A stretch of DNA of 64,000 nt from Aphidius gifuensis (taxonomy: Eukaryota > Arthropoda > Insecta > Hymenoptera > Braconidae), in NCBI RefSeq assembly GCF_014905175.1, contig NC_057790.1:22532469-22596468 (forward strand), given 5' to 3'. Under the pieces are notes generated by a model that saw only the letters and a program-made list of their open reading frames with translations, had not been told where the DNA came from and did no database searches. How positions within the stretch are numbered: position 1 is the stretch's first letter; each line of letters starts with the position of its first letter. A program made the translations under genes and the position numbers. This document shows positions 1 to 13,300 of this stretch, piece by piece.

Positions 1-58
1 GCCTAATAATTTTGCATAGAAAATTTGTCGATGTATTAAGAACAAAGGAGCACATAAG

Positions 59-1225
59 AGAAATTTAAAAAAAATAGTATTTTGTATTAGGAGAATATAA
101 ATAGCAAAGAGGTATTGCATAATTTTTAAAGTTTACCTCTTTTATAATATAATTCCCTGTTAAAAAAAATTTTTCGTCCGGCGAAATTTAAAAAAAGAAT
201 AGCATTTTGTATTAGGAGAATATAATTAGCAAAGAGGTATTCAATAATTTTTAAAGTTTACCTCTTTTAAAATATAATTCCCTAATAAAAAAAATTTTTC
301 GTCCGGCGAAATTTAAAAAAAAAATAGCATTTTGTATTAGGAGAATATAAATAGCAAAGAGGTATATTATAATTTATGAAGTTTACCTCTTTTTTAATAT
401 AATTCCCTGATAAAATAAATTTTTGGTCCGGCGAAATTTAAAAAAAATAGCATTTTGTATTAGGAGAATATAATAAGCAAAGAGGTATTCAATAATTTTT
501 AAAGTTTACCTCTTTTAAAATATAATTTCCTAATAAAAAAAATTTTTCGTCCGGCGAAATTTAAAAAAAAATAGCATTTTGTATTAGGAGAATATAATAA
601 GCAAAGAGGTATTCAATAATTTTTAAAGTTTACCTCTTTTAAAATATAATTCCCTAATAAAAAAAATTTTTCGTCCGGCGAAATTTAAAAAAAATAGCAT
701 TTTGTATTAGGAGAATATAAATAGCAAAGAGGTATTGCATAATTTTTAAAGTTTACCTCTTTTATAATATAATTCCCTGTTAAAAAAAATTTTTCGTCCG
801 GCGAAATTTAAAAAAAGAATAGCATTTTGTATTAAGAGAATATAATTAGCAAAGAGGTATTCAATAATTTTTAAAGTTTACCTCTTTTAAAATATAATTC
901 CCTAATAAAAAAAATTTTTCGTCCGGCGAAATTTAAAAAAAAATAGCATTTTGTATTAGGAGAATATAATTAGCAAAGAGGTATTCAATAATTTTTAAAG
1001 TTTACCTCTTTTAAAATATAATTCCCTAATAAAAAAAATTTTTCGTCCGGCGAAATTTAAAAAAAATAGCATTTTGTATTAGGAGAATATAATTAGCAAA
1101 GAGGTATTTGATATTTTTTAAACGTTACCTCTTTTATAATATAATGAATTTAAAATTTCCTTAATTTTTCTTTGAAAAAAATAAGAATTCATAACAGGAG
1201 TATAGAATGAGCAAAGAGGTATTCA
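59..1225. repeat. Tandem satellite array, monomer about 124 bp
   Basis: About nine to ten head-to-tail copies of a 123-125 bp unit. The landmark CGTCCGGCGAAATTT recurs near 175, 300, 425 (first base changed), 548, 672, 795, 920 and 1044. Each unit carries an inverted repeat, AAAGAGGTA then TACCTCTTT about 20 nt later (106-114 with 134-142 in the first copy), and a second small foldback around TTTCGTCCGGCGAAA. The last copies (1090-1142 and 1194-1225) are diverged, so the array decays to the right. The left end is close to the window edge, so more copies may exist beyond it. No protein is encoded. Confidence 0.95.
62..300. repeat. Two-monomer block duplicated 620 bp downstream
   Basis: The dimer at about 62-300 is almost identical to 681-920, including variants not shared with the neighbouring monomers: GCATAATTTT in the hairpin loop, CCCTGTTAAAA, and AAAAAGAATAGC. 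The offset of 620 bp equals five monomers, which points to a multi-monomer duplication within the array (higher-order structure or unequal exchange). Confidence 0.7.
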
Positions 1226-3466
1226 AATATCTGAAAAATTGAAGATTCATAAAAAAACAATAATTTTTCTCGTTAGATACAGTGGTTAAAAAATATTTTT
1301 CACATGAAAATGGAGACTGAGACATTGATTTAAGAATAGACAAAAGATTCCATATCAGCAGAACGGTTTGAAGACAAAAAAACAAAAGAATGATAATAAT
1401 GAAAAAGCAAAGTCCCATGTAGCAATGTGCATTTCAATATACTACCACGATTACTCGTAACAAAACTCTTTGCATTTGGTATATACACTTCCATCGGGTA
1501 AAAGGTTTTTTAGGGTGATATTTTAAAAAGAAAAGTTGCAGCTGGGTTTACCCCATAGTATCAGAAGTTAAAAGTATATGTACATGAATTCATATTGTAG
1601 ATAATATACAGATTATTCTAGAAAATATTATGCCGCTATTGTGGCTGAAAACAATTAAAAGGACAAGTCGAGGGTGCCCTCAGTATTCGTACTGTTAACG
1701 ATACTAATCTTTACGATAAAAAAAAAAAAAAAAACAAATATTAAAAATTCACTTCCACGTTGTAAATATATTATTCATTTACTCGTACAAATTTTTATGT
1801 ATTTAAAAATTACTGAGCTTGTATATTTATGGCTTGTCTTTAAGTACATGCAAACAATTGAAAAAAAATATTATTTTCAGCATATAATTATTTTAAATAA
1901 AGTTAAAAAAAATTATTGATTAAACTAACAAATTGATTTTGGCATAAACAAACCTTGATGTGACCTTAGAAAAACATTTGTTCAATTAAATGAAATATAA
2001 AATTACAAAACTACAAAGTTACAAAAGACCTTGTTAAATTTTTTTTTTGTAAAATGAGGCTAGACAAGTAGAGCCTATAAAATGTGCCAGACACATGTGT
2101 TTAAGTAAAACCTAATTTTATAAGCTTTTAAAATAAAAAAAAAAGGAAAAAAAACAACTAATGGTATATGAACAAAGACATATTACATGCTGGAGTAATC
2201 ACCAGTCACATTGATGGAATTTCGAAAAATCACAGCATATATATTTTAATTATTTTAACTAAAATCAACACGTCAGTTTGACTAAAATGCATTTGTATAT
2301 ATTAAAATACATAAATATCCTTTATTAAATATAAAAAAAAGCAATAAAAGGGTTGATGAATCATTAGTTTTTGACCCTCTAAGAATAGTGACTCACTCAG
2401 TTGATTTATCAAGACAATCTTCCATAAAAAGTTTCCATAAAAAAATAATAATACTCCGTTTTAGTTTTTTTTAAAAAAATAAATATTAAAATAAGTCTAA
2501 AAAAAGAATTATGTAACGGGTTATAGTCTGAAAACTTTCACTATTTGGCCAATGTGCCAACACTGATCTAGCCGAAATTATGTCAGGGTCTTCATATGTG
2601 TTAAAATAAATAAAATATTGAAAAATAGTATTCTAATTTGTAAAGAAATATTATAAATAAATAATAAAAAGGGTCATGTATATATTGTTGTTATGTGCAT
2701 GGTCTAATTGACTTGCAAATAAAATGTTTACATTGTCCGGAAATGACAAACGTACAGGTCACACCTGGCTGTACTCAGTGTGTACTGTCTTCTCCAGTTG
2801 GTCTGTCTATTTTTATCACAAATCAACAACCTACACCCACCCCCTATTTATCAAATGTACATATTATAATAACACGAGAAAATATAATTTTTTAAATACA
2901 AAAAAAAATGTAATTAGATGTGGTTAATTCATTTTGAGAGAAATACTTTTCGACCTATTTTACACTGGCTCAATGTCAGAATTTCTTGGTATCATTGGCG
3001 AATGTTAAAGTTGCACGAAATAAACTAAATTTAAAACCAGACAAATATTCGTGTTTGTGACAGAAAATTCAACAGAAATAGAAAAAATAGCAAGTAGTAC
3101 AATGTGCAAGAAAAAAAGTAAAAATAAATTTAAAACAGTAAAAAAGAAAAGATAAAAATTTATAAAAATAAATTTTTTAAATGTAAAATTAATGTAAAAA
3201 ATATTATCAACGATGTTTAGCTATTATCAGGTATAAAAATAAAAAATATAATTTCCAATGGTGATTAATAAAAGCTAAAAATAATATTTAAAAATAAATA
3301 AATAAAAACCAACAAAAGATAAGAAAAAAAAAATACTTGAAAAAATAAAGTGTCAATCTATTTATGGAGGTAAAACCATGGCTTTGAATTATCTCATCAA
3401 TGTATGTGTGAAGATCCATAAATATAAATTTGTTTCGCGTGCAAGTAATATATTAAACTTGCGTCA
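1226..3466. other. AT-rich DNA, no gene recognised
   Basis: Dense A and T runs with only short chance reading frames. A slightly more GC-rich patch at 2690-2840 has no splice-bounded open frame I can support. If the gene starting at 6268 (minus strand) continues leftward, this stretch could be part of its first intron. Confidence 0.5.
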
Positions 3467-3510
3467 ACGACGCAAACGTGGACGACGCAAACGTGGACGA
3501 CGCGACGTAG
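3467..3510. repeat. 15-bp CpG-rich minisatellite
   Basis: ACGACGCAAACGTGG is repeated at 3467-3481 and 3482-3496, followed by a partial third copy ending in ACGACGCGACG. It sits in a small CpG-rich island (about 3440-3560) within very AT-rich sequence. It could be read as an Arg-rich 61-codon frame, but that composition follows from the repeat itself. It may mark an alternative promoter or simply be a minisatellite. Confidence 0.8.
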
Positions 3511-6229
3511 TGTCGACGAACTATCGATTTGACTCTACTAGTATTGTACTTGTGCAAAGTTGAGGTCGTTGATTTGAAAAAAAAAAAAAAATACAAATAT
3601 ATTAAATAAAAAAATGCATTTACACAATAAAAATCACCATGAATAAAATAATTATTAATACAACGTAAAAAATAATAATAAAATAACTAATACATCTAAA
3701 CTGTAATTCAAAGGAAAATCAAAAATGCAGAACGAGACGAATTTGCCTGTTAGATCATTCTAACAACCGTAAATAATAACGGTATATAAAATATTTTTGT
3801 TCCGGTTGTCAGTTGCATACATTGTTATTTTAAAAATATATTTTCTCAAAAATTATTTTTAAATTTAAAACAAAAAAAATTATTAATCTGTCGTAAAAAG
3901 ATCAGCCAATAATCCATCTAAACGAAAAAAAAAAAAAATATTAAATCCATCAAAGTTTAATTATGACATGCAGATAGATTATATTTTTTTAAACTTGAAA
4001 ACATGATAAAAATGTTCAAAGTACATTCAATAAAGTTAAATAAATTTTATGAGATTTTTATCACGCAAATAAAGGCGTTTTGTACTGATAAATCAATATC
4101 TTCAAATTACAGTTTCAAAAGAAAATAATAAAAATACTCTTGTTAATAAAAATAACATGTACATTTTAAAAATAAATATAATTTTTAGTTTGACGAAATA
4201 AAATGACTGTTAAATAATATTTATATACAATGAAATTAGTAAATTAATAATCGCTTTTATTTTTTTTGTTGAAATAAAAAAATAAAATTATATCACGTGC
4301 CAGGTGGTGAATATATACAATGGGAGACATCGAGGCGCGTGTTGCGTCAAGATAGGTGGATCAATAAGTCTTGAACTACATATTTTTTCTGACCATGCAA
4401 ACAGTAAATAATAAATAAAAAACATACTAGTAATTTTTGGTAGATAATTTTAAAGCATTAATTAAAGAATTTGATTTTATATTGTTAAAGATTATGGGAC
4501 ACGTGTGAAGACACCTAACAACCCCTCGAAATTTAATATTATATATTATTATTTCACGCTCACTCTTTACTTCCCCTAATATGGGCCATTTTTCCCCTTA
4601 ATTTCAGGATTATATTGATTTTCATTCAATCATTTGTTCGTCTGTAAAATATAGGTCAACAAAAAAAAAATAAAATAAATAAATACTTTTGCAATAATGA
4701 ATAATTTAAATATTAAAATTGATTATAAAAAATATATTATTTAAAAAAAAATAGAGCAACATGTATGTTACTTCATTAGCAACTATATTATTCTGAATTT
4801 ATTTTTTTTTTTGTTAAATTTCTTGTACTTCAAAGCAGCCGCATAGCAGTAATATGCCCCTGAAAGTTAAATAGAAATACATGCATAATATACAAACGCA
4901 GTATATAAAAAATAACAGAAAAAAAAAAAAAGAGTTATAGTATGACTTTTCTACCTTCCAAGCCGCAACATATATCTATATAAATGTTTTTTTTTTTTTT
5001 TTATTATCAACACCGTGAACAAGTTTCAAGTGACTTCGACATTCAAGTTGCCGATATACTTTTGATGCCCACTTACTGATTTCCATTTAGGGAATAGAAC
5101 ATACTATCAAGCTGTAATTTTAACTCACATCAAAATGGGAAACGCCTTTTACTCTATCCTCAAATGAAAAAAAAAAAACAAATAAAATATAATTTTCTAT
5201 TACAAACCCACATGAACCCATATTACATACCACATGTTAATAAAAATAAAATACAAAGTATTTTTTCGTTTTAAAAATACAAAAAAAAATATAGTAAAAA
5301 TTTTATTTTTACACCATCGTTATGATGAGGATTAAGTATGTCAAATAAACACAAATTTAATTTTCTGATTTCAGTAGTTTTTCATGTACAACATGATAAG
5401 AAAAACACTCATGATAACATGATGAAAAAATATTTGATATAAAAAAATATTTTCATTATCTAAAGCTCAATGTATGTTAAATAAATAAATTTTAATTTTC
5501 CATAAATTTTTCATTATGTAAATTGTTTTTAGATTTTTTTTTTTTGTGAATTAATTGATAGCTTTTTTTTTTTCAATCTATAAACACCTGTTTATAAATA
5601 TTATCATATATTACGTAATAATTAAACACCTACAATATAAATAGATGTAGTAATAATGTCGATATTATTGGATGATATTATAAGTGGATAATTTTAACTT
5701 TTGATTTTATTACACACTTGTATATTCTTCTCATCATCAAGTGAGCATCCACTCTATCGAAATTGAGAGTTACGAAAAGATCAAATACCTGTATTTAACA
5801 TGCCAAAAAAAAATAATCATGATGCCAAAAATACACCGGTATTAAACAATTTATTTTATCGAAAATAAAACAACTATAACAATTTTTTTTTTTCTCATAA
5901 ATACATTAAACAATTAGCTTTAAAAAAAAAATAATTATACTGATTATTTATCTATAAATATAATCATTTTTTACTGCTTCAAATTGAAATAAATTCCAAA
6001 ACAAAAATGGACTAAAATTCCGGTATAAAAAAAAAGCAAAAAGCAACAACAAGAATTCCTTCAAATAAAAAAAATGTTATTTAAAAAAAAACGTAATAAA
6101 TTCAATACTACTTGAGCATTCGCCAGACATCACGAGTACAATTTTTTGTAATTAAAAAAAAAAGTAAATCAATGAATTCAATGAATTAAATTTTGGAGCG
6201 AAAAAAAAAAGGTAATAAAAAAAACTCAC
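3511..6229. other. AT-rich DNA, probable intron of the minus-strand gene starting at 6268
   Basis: The consensus 5' splice site at 6229/6230 on the minus strand implies that the sequence immediately to the left is intronic. I found no matching acceptor plus coding exon in this stretch. A patch at 4310-4380 has more G and C but no supported coding frame. Confidence 0.45.
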
Positions 6230-6560
6230 CTGCAGATGGATCGGCACCTTCTTCACGGGGGTGCTCATTTTGTTTTAACTATGAATAAAAATTATTAAAC
6301 ACAGTAACAATAACAGTCCCGCCAAAAGAGGTATTTGTACCACAAATAATTACGCTTAATTATTTTTAATCACTAACTTAATTATCACTATAATATTGAA
6401 CACAATTTTTCTTATTTTTTTAAAATATATATATTTTGTAGATTTATTTTTTATAATAAACTAGAAAAAGATATTTCTGGGTGGAGGTTTTTTTGATATA
6501 TAAAATGGAATATTAAGTTTGAGTTTGCGCGTCTGTATAACCGGGACCTTGCGATCGACT
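6230..6560 (-). CDS. First coding exon of an unidentified minus-strand gene (13 codons)
   Basis: On the minus strand an ATG at 6268 opens MSTPVKKVPIHLQ and ends exactly in phase 0 at a perfect donor, CAG|GTGAGT, at 6230/6229. The 39 coding bases are GC-rich (GTGAAGAAGGTGCC and similar) in a region that is otherwise over 75% AT, the signature of a conserved coding exon. The 5' UTR would run from a TCAGTC initiator at 6560. The remaining exons must lie left, perhaps beyond the window. I do not recognise the protein from 13 residues; the N-terminus has no signal peptide and is basic. The call as a real exon rests on the start codon, open phase-0 frame, donor site, composition and promoter motif together. 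Confidence 0.6.
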
Positions 6561-6600
6561 GATGTCGAGATATTCGTGCGCGTTGCTTTGTAAAAAAATG
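6515..6600 (-). promoter_or_regulatory. Candidate Inr/DPE core promoter of the minus-strand gene at 6268
   Basis: A local CpG-containing island. On the minus strand TCAGTC (arthropod initiator) has its A at 6560, and AGACG, a downstream-promoter-element-like motif, begins about 27 nt downstream. There is no TATA box at the usual distance. A start here gives a 5' UTR of about 290 nt. Confidence 0.45.
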
Positions 6601-9600
6601 AAATGCATCTATCCCCACTGTTGACTTGAATTAATCAATTTTATTGGTTGATATTTTCCCACTCAAACAATACCCAACGAATTATCATTCATATGATGAG
6701 TTGAAGTGAGAGAAAGACATACTCTCTCTTAACCGGGAATATTTAAACCAACAAAAGTTCATAAAATTATTTTCTTTTTGTTTAAATACTTTTTTATTTT
6801 TGTAATTGTATATTTTTTATTACCTGGTAAACCACAAGACTCTATTCTTATATGTCGTTTGAATATTATTCATTCTTCTTTTGGCTTAAATTCATCAGGT
6901 GTTATTATTTTTATTTTTGCAGGAGATTCGAATCGTCAACTTTATATATGAGTCTTAAATTTTGTGGTTTTTTTTATTGTTGATGAAGAAGAGTGTGCTT
7001 TTCTTATACTTCCTGTTGATTATTTAATATTTTTTAAAATCAAGTTTCAACAATTCCCTGTGGATTTAATAGTGCTTTTAAATGTACAAAATAAATGATG
7101 AAAATGAATAATTTGAAGTTAATAAAAATAGCTAATAAATTATTACAATCACGTAGATGAAACAACATCATGTTACACATAGCGATGAGATGTTTTAAAA
7201 TAAAATGTAACAGTTCAACTCATGTACTATAATAACGAATCAATGTTGCCATCAGTAATCTCGTTTTTACCATATTCAACTGATAAAAAATAAGCAAAAC
7301 AAACACAACTATTTCTGAAACAAAAAATAAAAAATAAATGAATCAATCAATGAAACATGGAAAATTTTGACATTTATTTTTTTTATCTTTATTATATATA
7401 TTTTTTTTTTTTATGCTTATTTATACTTAAGACTGTACCATCGAAGAAAAATCATTTTTTTTTTTTATCTATTTTGTTTGTGAATAAAGTGAAAATAATA
7501 ATTGTCACATTTTAAATTAAATTTCTCTTAAATTTACATTTTTTTTTTTTAATAACCATTACCTTTGTTATCCATATTTTCACGTGATCAATATTTTCCA
7601 CTTTACATTTTTTTTACTTTTCTTTTTCTTTACTTAAAAATTATCATAGATTTTTTTAAAAATCAATAAAAAGGATACTTAATATTTTTCTAAAACAAAT
7701 TCATAAATTTTATTTTATTTTTGTTTAATTATTTCAAAAGAAAAAGAAATTAATTTTCTTTTTTTTTTCTTTAATTTGTTTATTATTTGATTTAAAAATT
7801 AAAAAATAAACCGAAAACTGAAAATCAAACAAGAAAAGAAATAAAAATTATTAGTTATAGAAAAATTACTGTTTTTTAAATTTTCACTTAGTCTAAGTTA
7901 TTTTTCATTTAATAATCCTGTCTACGTTTTAAACAAAAATAAAATATATTATAAATTTAATATTTGTAAGAAAGAAAAAAAAAAAAAGAAATTATTTCAT
8001 ACATTCATTCTTATTATTAATAATTTTTTTTTTATCAAGTTTGTTTCTTTTTGTATTAAACTGTTTTTTGAAAATTTAATTTTTACTTCAATTTGAATTT
8101 ATTTCATTCAAACATTTCACAAACAAACACATAAACTAACACACATTTTTTTATTTTTGTTTTTTTATAAATCTTAATTAACTAGTTTTCATTATTCATT
8201 CAATAGCCTTGAATTAATTAGATTACAATAACACAGATATACAATTTGTGTTTTTTTTTTTTTTTTCATTGTTGTGATTTCCAAACAATGCAGGCTTTTT
8301 TTTAATTTATAATTACTATTTTATTATTTAGATACTTATTATTTCCCTATTTTTGTTTGTTTTTATCTTTCAATTTTTTTTTTTATATAATATATTTTAA
8401 ATATCGATTCCTCCACGTCCATCCACACAATTTCATATCAATTTTTATACAAAAAGAAATTATTTTGATAGATATATAAAAATAATCTATCACCATTTAT
8501 AATTTTAATTATATTATTATTATTATTTTGTCATTATCAATATTTTTATCGATTATCTCTCGTATTTTTATTCTTTTTATTTGTTTTTTTTTTCAAACTT
8601 ATGTACAATATTCGAGCGACTTGAAAGGACGTTGTGATTCGACGTATTTTTGTGTTGAAAAAAAAAAAAATAAAGTACACATTCTTGTTGTATGATAGAT
8701 AGGTCATTATCAAAGCTAATTTGTCATTCTGCGAATGAAAAATCATTAAATCATCCTTCGGGATTCATTGGAATTAAATACTACGAATTTTTTTTTATTT
8801 TCAGTAATTTATTTTTATATAAATATCCGTAGAAAACAATGAATCCTGTAGAAAAATTTTCATTCGACAGTTGATAATTATAAGCTCGTTCTTGTTGTTA
8901 TTTTTTTAAATAATAAAAAGTTCGTTGCATCGAGGATTATTAGTTTTTTTTGTGATAAAAATTGTGACCAACAAAAACATGCAATGTGATTTTATTTTAA
9001 ATAATTATTTTCATAAATTTTCAAATATTATTATTTGATTTTATTCTCAGTTGTTTTATTTATGTTTAATATTATTTTATTATTTATTTATTATAAAACT
9101 CTGATCTGTAGAAAATTTTATAATAATATTTTTTGCATATTTTTTTTCAAAATTGTAGAGTGTTGACATTGTCAAATATTTATCAATTTATGACTCATAT
9201 TTATTATTAATTTGTACAATTAAAATTACAAAGTTTAATGTAAATAACGTGATTCAAAATTTGTTTAAATATTTTAAATGATTGTTATCATATTTTTATA
9301 ATATACAATGTAAAAATAATGGTCAAGATTTTTTTTTGTTAAATAATCAATGCCAAAAATTTACATTTTAATATTTAATGTGAAATTTAAATTGATGAAT
9401 AAATAAAAAGAAAAATTTTCACTGTTTTAATTGTTAAACTGATTGTTAAAAAATTTTAATTTATCGTAAATTTAATTTATCAAGTTTAATAGTAAATGAA
9501 TTTTGTTTAATTTTTTTTTAAAGACAATAAAAGAAAAAATTCTATATATAAGGTTAAATCAAGCACCTATCAATTGATCGCGAGTCATAAAGCTTGGTAT

Positions 9601-10311
9601 TAACCAAGTTTATAAATAATTCACAAGGAAATAACCTTCGTGTTTTTCTTCTGCCTTGAACTCAAGCAAACTTACAAATTCCCACAGAATCAATTACTGA
9701 CTTTTTTTTTATTTTATAAAAATTATTCGAATTTTTTACTGTAATTGCCTGTAAAAAAATAAATAATAAAAGAAAATATACAAAAAAAAATTAATATTTT
9801 TTATAAAACACGAAATTTCAATATTCATCAATTGTTTATTATTTTATTCGAACACTTGGAGTACCTCGATTAATAATGTTAATTATTTCAATTGTTATTT
9901 TTATTTTTTTTTGATATAATTAAACCACTGATAGCATTACACATTAAATATTTATAACACATTCGCGAATCAAGTATATTTCAATGTGATATTGTCTTTT
10001 TTAAACAAAATATCATTATGATTTAAATTCATAGACAATAATGTCAACATGTGCATTAAAAAATGAAAATTAAAATCTTCAAATTGAAACGTTTTTGTTG
10101 TAGGATTTGTTGTAGGATTGAAAAAAAAAAAAGAAAAAAAAAAAAGATGTTGGGATAATTGTTTATCTAGGGGATGGGAAAAAAAAAAAAAAAAAAGCAT
10201 TTATATTAAATATTTGATAATTTTTTTTGTTTCTTTTATGAGCACAAGGGAGAAAGGTGGTAGTGAAAATATTTTTGAATATTTAGATAAAATTAATTTA
10301 GTGAAATTAGC
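6601..10311. other. Intergenic and HCF 3' UTR, AT-rich
   Basis: No coding exon recognised. The right end must contain the 3' UTR of HCF. A small perfect hairpin, CTTGGT-ATTA-ACCAAG, lies at 9593-9608. The rest is homopolymer-rich DNA. Confidence 0.5.
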
Positions 10312-13300
10312 TCACGAAACATTGTCACCTGATGCTTCTTGTTTAATTTTTTTAATTGGTGAATATCCGGGTGAACGATTATCCGTAACTGATCTTTTGA
10401 CTTGTGGATTATTTTTAACTGCAGTTGTAGGATCTATAAATAATTAAATGTAAATAAAATTAATTAATTTTCATGTTTTAAATAATTAATAATATGAAGG
10501 ATTAATTTGTATTTACCTTGTAACCACCTGACTTGAGTGGCAGGTCCATATCCTTTATCATTTCTTGCAGCTATTCTAAATATAATTGCTGGTTTTGATG
10601 TTGTATCCATATGTGCTGCACTCAATGAAATATTTGGAACACAGCATGCATTTGTTGGTCCACAATAAACACGTATAAATGCCAATTGTGTTGGTGTTGT
10701 TGATACTGTTGTTGGTTCACCACCTGCACTATTTGATACAGAACTTGCATTACGTACAGCAAGATATACTGAATATTCTAATATTGGTCCAAGATTACTT
10801 GGTGGTGGTTCCCATGATAATTGTGCACCATCTGATGATTTTGATATTTTAATAGCACTTGGTGCACCAGGATAACCAGGTAAACAAGTTTTAAATGCTG
10901 ATACATCACTCCAAGCACTTATTCCACAGCTATTAACTGCTGCAACTCTAAATTTATATGCAACACCAGATTCAAGTGGTAATTTTGATCTACCTTTGTA
11001 TATTTCAGCAATTGGTAAATTTAAATCAATTGGTTGATCACCAGGTAAATAATAATGTTGTACAGTACATGTTACTCCTTTACATATACCAACATCAAAC
11101 CAATTTGCATCTTTTTTATCTTCTTCATTAATAACAATTTTATTTGTTGATTTTATTGCATGTTCAACTGAACCAAGTGCAGCTGTTGCAAGTGTTGAAA
11201 GTGCAGTTGAATCACCACTACCAGTAACTCTTGTTTCATTTTGTTTTTCAACTTTTGATAACTGTTCTTTATTATTGGATTCTTGTGAAGCTTCAATTTT
11301 TACTGGTGCAGTCATTGGTATTGTATTTATTTGATTTATTTTTGGCTGAAGTTGTTCTTCATTTTCTTTTGTTGTTGAATTACCATTTGTTACAGTTTCA
11401 GGCTGTTTATTTCCTTCTGTATCTTCATCCATTGGTTCTGATATTGGTTCTAATTTTATTTGTCGTACTTGTGGTTCTTGTGGTACTTGTGGTACTTGTG
11501 GTGGAGTTGATTGAAGAGTTGGTGGTGTTATTTTATCATTTGATGAATCTGTTGACATTGGCTCATCCTCAGTTTTATTTATCATTAAATTATTATCTTG
11601 ATTTTTTTCTGGCTCATTTGTTGTTTCAGCATTTAATTTTTCAAGCTCACTTTCAATATTATCAATTTTATCATTTTCATCATCATTCATTTGTTGTAAA
11701 TCATTATCTATTTGTTCTTGTTTACATTGTTTATTTACAACAGGTTCAATTTGTTCATGTTCTTGTTCTTTTTCTTCATTTTCATTTGTATTTGTATTAT
11801 CTACCTTTTCATTTTCTTTTTCTTGATCTTGTTGTTGCTGTTGTTGTTGTAACTTTTCTTCATCTTCTTTTTCTTGTGATGTATCTAATTGATCAGTTAT
11901 TATGTGTTTTTGTTCAGCTTCATCTTCAAATGACATTTCAGATAATTCTTGACTTGTTGGTTGTTGTTGTTGTTGTAATTCAGATTGTTCAGTTGGAAAT
12001 GAATCACCTTCTGACGGTGCATTACTTACAATTTGCATATCACTTTCTGATGTAAGATTAGATTCACTTGGTTCAACTGGTAAATCATTAGGTGCTATTT
12101 CAGATTCATCATTATTATCTTGTAAATTTTCTGATGTATTTTCAATAGTATCATTATCATCATTTTTTCGTAAAGCTTCTTCAATAAGAGCAGCATCATC
12201 ACCAATTGAAGTATCATTATTTGCTTCAGATTCTTGATTATTATCATGGTCATTATCATCATCAATATTTGATTGTGTTGATTCAACTGTTGGTTGTATA
12301 TCAGATTCATTGTTATCATTATCAGTTGTTGCTTGTGATTGATTTATATTTGTATCAACATCGTCATTATTATCATTATCATCATCTGAGAATAAATCAC
12401 CAAGACCATCAACTTGTGGTATGACAAAATTAACATCACCATCAACTTGCATTGGATCACCACTTAATTGTGATACTAATGCTGCTGCACTTTGTGCCTC
12501 ATTACCATTACAACTATCATCAGTTTTATTATTATCATTATTAGCAGCATTACTATCATCAGTTTCCATAAAATTAATACCTGGATTTTCTTGTAATGGT
12601 TCTGTTAATCCAGCTTCAGCAGCAAGTGCAGCAAGTGCTGCATCAGTTGTTGCTGGTCCATCAGATGTTGTTGCAAGTGATGCTGTTGGTTGTTTTTGTG
12701 GTACAAACATTATTTTACTTGTATCAATTTGTTCACCACTATTTGCTGTTACAATTGAACCAGTTGATTGCATTAATGTTAATGTTTTACTAAGACCACC
12801 AGCCATTTGTAATGTTAATGGTTTACCAGGTGTACCTAGTTGAGTTTTTGGTGAAAATATTGTACCTTGACTACCTTTTGTTGATATTGTAACTGTTTTT
12901 GTCATACCACCATGTCCAGTTATTGTTATTGGTTTACCAGTAATACCACCAGCTGCACCAGATGATACAACAATCATTTTTAAACCTTGTTGATTTGTAA
13001 TATGATTTGCTCCAGTTAATACATTAACTGGTGTTGTTAATGCACCACTACTTTGACCAGCTGGTGATGTTGTAACAGCTTGTACAGTACGTAAACCAGA
13101 ACCAGTTGTAACAACAATAAATTGACCACCTTTACCAACTAAACCACCATTACCACCTTGTTTTGTTAACATTATTGTTTGTTTACCAGCTAAACCTTGT
13201 GCTTTACTCATTGTAACTAAATTTGAACTTTTCATTGTTAATATTTTTGAACCACCAACTGAATTTGGATTAACAAGGCGTAATATTGTTTGTCCTTGAT

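Noticed and set aside
10118..10447. Plus-strand 109-codon open frame near the HCF 3' end
   Set aside because: It is the antisense of the last HCF coding exon (10433-10312) plus A-rich sequence; the minus-strand reading gives the conserved basic HCF C-terminus with correct splice phase.
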